Positions 59,441 through 64,000 of a stretch of 64,000 nt of DNA are shown here, in pieces (position 1 is the first letter of the stretch; each line of letters opens with the position of its first letter). Made by a program: the position numbers and the translations under genes. Below the pieces are notes generated by a model. The model was not told the origin of the DNA. It ran no database searches and was given only the letters and a program-made list of their open reading frames with translations. Where the stretch lies: contig CM046294.1 of assembly GCA_025267735.1 (NCBI GenBank), forward strand, positions 19,588,162-19,652,161, written 5' to 3'. This DNA comes from Mactra quadrangularis. Taxonomy: Eukaryota; Mollusca; Bivalvia; Venerida; Mactridae.

Positions 59441-60556
59441 TAAGATGTATCATTTAGGTAAAGATGCCGCATTTGTCTTTAACATCCATATGGTGGTCGC
59501 TTTGAGAAAAATGTTTAGTGACCAAACACTCGTACAACTTAAATTAGACGTACATACCTTCGTTGTGTATAAATAAATATTATTCTGAGGACATTGCCCC
59601 GTCCAAACTTCGATGAGTAGAACTGTTGACACCCACTGGAGAAGGTATAAGCATAGTGCTAGGTTAAACGCTAATGTACTCAGATTCTGACATGTCTAGA
59701 TCACACGACTAGGACCACTGGCCGCCGCGACATTACTAAAAAATGAGTTACATGTATGCATTTTCTTTTATTTCCTCCGAGCTGGAGAGAATCTTATAAT
59801 ACAGATACTTAAATTCAGATTGAATTACAGACAAAACATAATACTTTTGTAAATTGCCAGAGTAAAAGCACAAAAGATGAGCTTAAGAATGAAGTTTTGA
59901 GCAAATGTATTGACAAGGACATGAATAGAAAACAAAGAAAAAAACAAGCATAAAGGCTTCTCATTATATCCATGTACAGGTATACTTGTTGTTATGGTTA
60001 TATATGGTCACTCATACATTAATATACATTAATTTTTATACATGACGTATGGACAAACACCTTTATACCAAAAACTGTCAGTTAGAACTGGATAAAAGCG
60101 GCCATGCTGTCATTTTAATACATACATTTCATAAGTTTTGTATCATCGTCGTATTGGATAAAATACCTTGGTTAATTATAGTCACAATTCCAGGAAAAGG
60201 TAATGACAGAGTACTTACGTTTAGCTGTGGTAATTAGATGTTTGGCTTTGACCAATCTCCGTAAACAGAGAATTTTAGATTGGGTTTTAATCAGATTGAG
60301 TATTTCTTCTAATTCGTCTTACATGTTTTTCAAAATTATTTGGCTTCTAAGCCTACCTAGTCCTTCCCCGTTTTTACCAACATGTCAGACAGACGGACGA
60401 GTGAACATACAAATGGCTGCTGTTAAGTACATGTACAAGCAAATACTAAAAGATGTATATCAAAGCAGTTTTCAAGTACGGTGATATTTCCCTAAACTTC
60501 TACAGTAATGATTTTTGAAAAGTTAAGGTTTAAGTGCACTTTAAAGTACGCTTCCT
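59441..60556. other. Non-coding stretch
   Basis: No gene, RNA or repeat recognised. Short frames at 60049 and 60203 show no domain. Confidence 0.45.
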
Positions 60557-60564
60557 GATACATC

Positions 60565-62196
60565 TAGGCTTGGGCAAATATTAACTTTTTTTAAAAGTGC
60601 AAATCAAACGGGTGTTTTTTATGGCCAAATTATGTGCTGAGTCTGAATGTCACAATTAAAATTTTCAATCAACTCAACAAATGGCAAGCGTATCTTTAAG
60701 TCTATGCGGAAAACCACAAGGTTATCTTCAATATCCAGGCAGGAATCCATCAAACTAAATTATACAAATCTCAACAACTTGATAGATGCTTTAATGATAT
60801 TTTAAATTGAATGACAACTTTAAAGATGAAAACCTATCCAAAAGGAAACAATAGTGTATAAAACTGCACAACAATGTCTAAATGGACCTTATATAGTGTG
60901 AAAGAAGGTGATGTGCAATACCTTCGTGTTATTATGGCCAGAACACTTCACCTTAACCTTACACTACAAAGAAGTATCAGCTTGCACATAAGCAACTACA
61001 TATCTAAATACTATGCATAGGCACTTGACTCAGAAATCAACGGAAGTATTTGTGCATGGTCTTGTACACTCCCACATTGACTTTTGCATGGTTTATACAC
61101 CGTACTACCAGCCTACCAAATCAAAAGCTGCAACGGGTTCAAAATTGAACTGATAATGTGGTCTTGATAACTCCATTACAGCAACCAGTTCTGTGCTCCT
61201 AAAAAGTCTCCATTGACTATCAATTAAAGTTAGAATCATGTCTGAAGTCCTTGTAATGGTCTTGCATCATGTTACTTTAGATCCGTGTTCGTCCGAGTGA
61301 GATTTCGAGGTCAATTTTGCCTTGGACATCAAAGTGACAATAACTATGATATTTTCGTCTTCGTCATTATCAATTTCTAACATATCCATTCATGGAAAAG
61401 GAATATATTTGTCTAAGGGTTCATAACTTTTTACACAAACTATGAAATCAAGACTTCATACATGTATAAATGTACAGATACAGCAAGTACAAGCTTGTTT
61501 TAGTTATTATATTCAACTTACTAGAATAATTTCAAAATTGAATTTTTATGATAAGGAAATCATTTACAATATCTGCTATGATTCAAAATCTATAAACAAT
61601 AAAGCCTTCAAAACCAGCAGATGGTTTGTATTTAGTTATTTTAATAACAATTTTAAGTCATTATACAATAAAACAGAAAGAGCCGCTAGCTTGATGAATG
61701 CAATTTGATTATTGCTATTAAAGCTAGTATGTGTATACTTGATAAAGGTGATATAAATCCATTCTTAGTAGCATTAATATAATCAAAAGCAGAAAAAATA
61801 TTTGACAATAGTAATATGCAAGCTGAAAAGCCTATGAAAAGATTTATTTGAAATTGATTTAATGCAAAAGTAGATGCAAAAACTACGAAATTGTGTGATT
61901 TTGGCTGAAATATTGTATAAATTATCAATAAGTATAGCTTCCCATACATATTTTGGTATTTTTTTTACCTTAAAACGTGTTTATCATCCTTAAAACCCTA
62001 CAAAATGATATATTACAAGCTATGGTGACAATATAAAATGGTCCTGCATAACCAAAATCCGCCATTTTGGCGGCCATTTTGAATTTTTGCAAAAAGTCAA
62101 CCTAAAACGTCACCGGAGACAATTTAAAAGGTCATATTTGGATTCAGTACATCATTTGGCCATAAAAAACACCCGTTGGTAATTTGCCCAACCCTA
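60565..62196. mobile_element. 1.6-kb element with ~90-bp inverted repeats
   Basis: The left end TAGGCTTGGGCAAAT and right end ATTTGCCCAACCCTA are inverse. Both arms share ACGGGTGTTTTTTATGGCCA and the following 40 bp, with a ~20-bp indel. ATACATC flanks both sides (60558-60564, 62197-62203). It contains a LINE remnant at 61030-61290 and CCGCCATTTTGGCGGCCATT at about 62060. Confidence 0.75.
61030..61290 (+). pseudogene. Degenerate LINE reverse-transcriptase C-terminal remnant
   Basis: The reading RHLTQKSTEVFVHGLVHSHI-DFC..., then LITPLQQPVL..LKSLHWLSIKVRI matches the conserved tail of CR1/jockey-type reverse transcriptases (L.....SKLDYCNSLL ... ITP.L..LHWLPV..RI). Stops and frame changes make it dead. 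Confidence 0.7.
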
Positions 62197-62774
62197 ATAC
62201 ATCTTCAGCCGACTTTACATCTTTGTACGATAAACCCTGATCATTGAAATATCTTTAGACAGTTGATTCCACTCAGTACCCATTTACACCTGGTTGGAGT
62301 GGTACATATGTAGGTGAAATTCTTGCTCAATGAAATTAGCATTGCCCTTAGTTGAATTTGAACCTTGGACCTCTAGACCTCTAGGCACTCGTCCCACCTC
62401 TTGACCATTGTCTTAAATGTGTGTATTGTCTTTTGATACAGGCAGAAGTTACGTAATTCTGAGACGAGAGGTAATTCTAAGGTGGTACTCGTTTCTTGGT
62501 ATTTCCTTACTTCCGGCTATGACGTCACTTTCATGTCTTTATATAGTTTCTATTTATAGATAAGTTTTACTTCCGCCATTACATTTCTACATTTCTTGCA
62601 TTCAATTCATTTCATTGGTGTAGTGTACATTTTGCATTCTTTATTTTATTGCCTATTCTACGCTTCCTGGATTTTAACAATTCCCTTCCGTGTTTTATAC
62701 TTTCACTGTTCATTTCACGTATATATATATGTAGATCTAAAGTTGTTTCAATCCATAGAACGACATTATCTGCC

Positions 62775-62850
62775 TGGGCCAGGAATCACATCCGGGACTT
62801 CAATATTCTATAATATACTCTGTGCTCTACCACTGTGCAACAGTAGTGGA
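62775..62850 (-). repeat. tRNA-like SINE head, minus strand
   Basis: On the minus strand TTGCACAGTGGTAGAGCACAG (A box) is followed by CCCGGATGTGATTCCTGG (B box). The body is not delimited. Confidence 0.5.
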
Positions 62851-62879
62851 TTTTTGCCTGCGTACATGTAGGCGTTCAC

Positions 62880-64000
62880 ATGTATTAAATATTTTCCTGA
62901 CTAAAAATGATTCTTAAGATTGTTTAGTTTGAATCGCGGTTAATTTAATTTTGCTAAAGATCTTGGTCTATATACATGTATGTTTAAGGATAGAAGCAAA
63001 CTGCAACTTCACTGTAAAATTATTATCTGACCGGGTTACTATATTACATTATGCTACACCAAAAGGAAATAGGCGTAGAATGAACTTATTATGTGTACGA
63101 GATTTGACAAGTCCAGTTTATTTATAGTAACCACGTGATATGTTAGTGATGCAAAAAGTACAACAAAGAATATATACATTGTAAATGTATAATACAAAAA
63201 TACAAACCATGATTTATGAATACAATACTCAATTATCCTAATTCAATTAATCTCCAGTGGTTTCCTTGAACAAGAAACTTCATCCTGCTTGACTTAATCT
63301 TGCTAACCTCATAATCTTGTTACACCCGGAAGTAGCTTCAACATTGATTAATAGCTGCTGGGACGCGGATTTATACACGTAGTCAGGACCTGGTTTTTTT
63401 TGTTGGAGCTGAAATAAATTGGTATATATCTACCAATTTATTATATATAATTTTAATGTATATATAAAACATGTATAATTAATATTTATACAACAGGAAA
63501 TGTCAAGTATGATCATTATTAATTTAGATAAATGCTGTTGTTGCAGTTTTCATGGTGTTTATACTCTAGACAAGGTGTATGTTGATAATATTTTTACAAT
63601 GTATCAGAACAAAGGAATCAGTTAACTATCCCATGTTTAATATGGATAAGACAAATGTCTTATCCTATTTAAAGTTTTGCTTGAGTTTTTACGGATTAAT
63701 TTTTGTATAAAGTCCAAAACGCGTCTGGTTCCGGTGCTCACTACTCTTCGCATTGTGGAACGATATAACTAAGCACAATAGGAGAATTTTGGGCAAAATG
63801 GAAAATAAAGCGGACATTGGCAAATTGGAGATTCATTTGTTTAAATATGTAGGCTCAACGACCAACTAACTAAATCATTAAATTGCATGTCTTTTCCATC
63901 AATAGGTCGTGACTATTATATTCTTAGATACTGTTATATTTAATTGTATACAACGCTACAGAATTCCGAGTCCAAAATGGCATCCAATATGACTGCCAGT
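62880..64000. other. Right edge of the window, no gene seen
   Basis: AT-rich. It holds a small hairpin GATAAGACAAATGTCTTATC at about 63646 and a SINE-tail trace at about 63262. Confidence 0.45.

Overview
The window looks like nuclear DNA from a bivalve mollusc. The evidence is AT-rich sequence, spliced metazoan genes with short exons and GT-AG introns, and very many short non-autonomous transposons, tRNA-derived SINEs and minisatellites. Several repeats are of types I associate with bivalve genomes, such as elements opening TTATACCCCCGC, elements opening TATGCCCGAAAG, and one beginning with an AGGGCCC-AAA-GGGCCCT hairpin. Species cannot be fixed from sequence alone.

Layout. (1) 1-18 kb, + strand: the 3' two-thirds of an OPA1 (mitochondrial dynamin-like GTPase) gene. 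Sixteen exons with compatible phases run from the end of the GTPase domain (TKIDLAE) to the stop at 17976-17978. The introns are full of MITEs, including a pogo-like element, hAT MITEs with 8-bp target duplications, Tc1 remnants and three copies of one MITE, plus tandem arrays. One minisatellite has grown out of an exon's own splice donor. (2) 18-29 kb: 3' flank of OPA1 with MITEs, a SINE with a 17-bp target duplication, and an unrecognised minus-strand ORF broken by a 1.16-kb non-LTR retrotransposon insertion. (3) 29-37 kb: a mosaic of broken coding fragments, including a Harbinger transposase exon, a conserved GQNKN-type exon, a TTF-type zinc finger and a THAP domain within 1.3 kb. (4) 38.5-42.0 kb: a 3.5-kb element with long terminal inverted repeats, TTA target duplication and repeated AAGATGGCGG motifs. 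(5) 43.6-48.7 kb: a 39-bp minisatellite, a TTAA-flanked MITE, a chimeric MITE, then AT-rich DNA with scattered AGGTCA half-sites. (6) 48.7-54.5 kb, + strand: a complete two-exon gene for a nuclear receptor without a DNA-binding domain, matching the NR0B (DAX-1/SHP) group. Its only intron sits at the position I recall for the DAX-1 intron, and it carries two LxxLL boxes and a PIDLSCK CtBP-type motif. (7) 54.8-64 kb: no convincing host gene. It has two large minisatellites (56.3-57.1 and 57.8-59.4 kb) and a second long-inverted-repeat element (60.6-62.2 kb).

The two host genes are not functionally linked in any way the sequence shows. OPA1 acts in inner mitochondrial membrane fusion; the NR0B-like protein would act as a nuclear co-repressor of other receptors. 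The most unusual host-gene signals are the dense GGTCA cluster in the NR0B-like intron and the splice-donor-derived minisatellite in OPA1.
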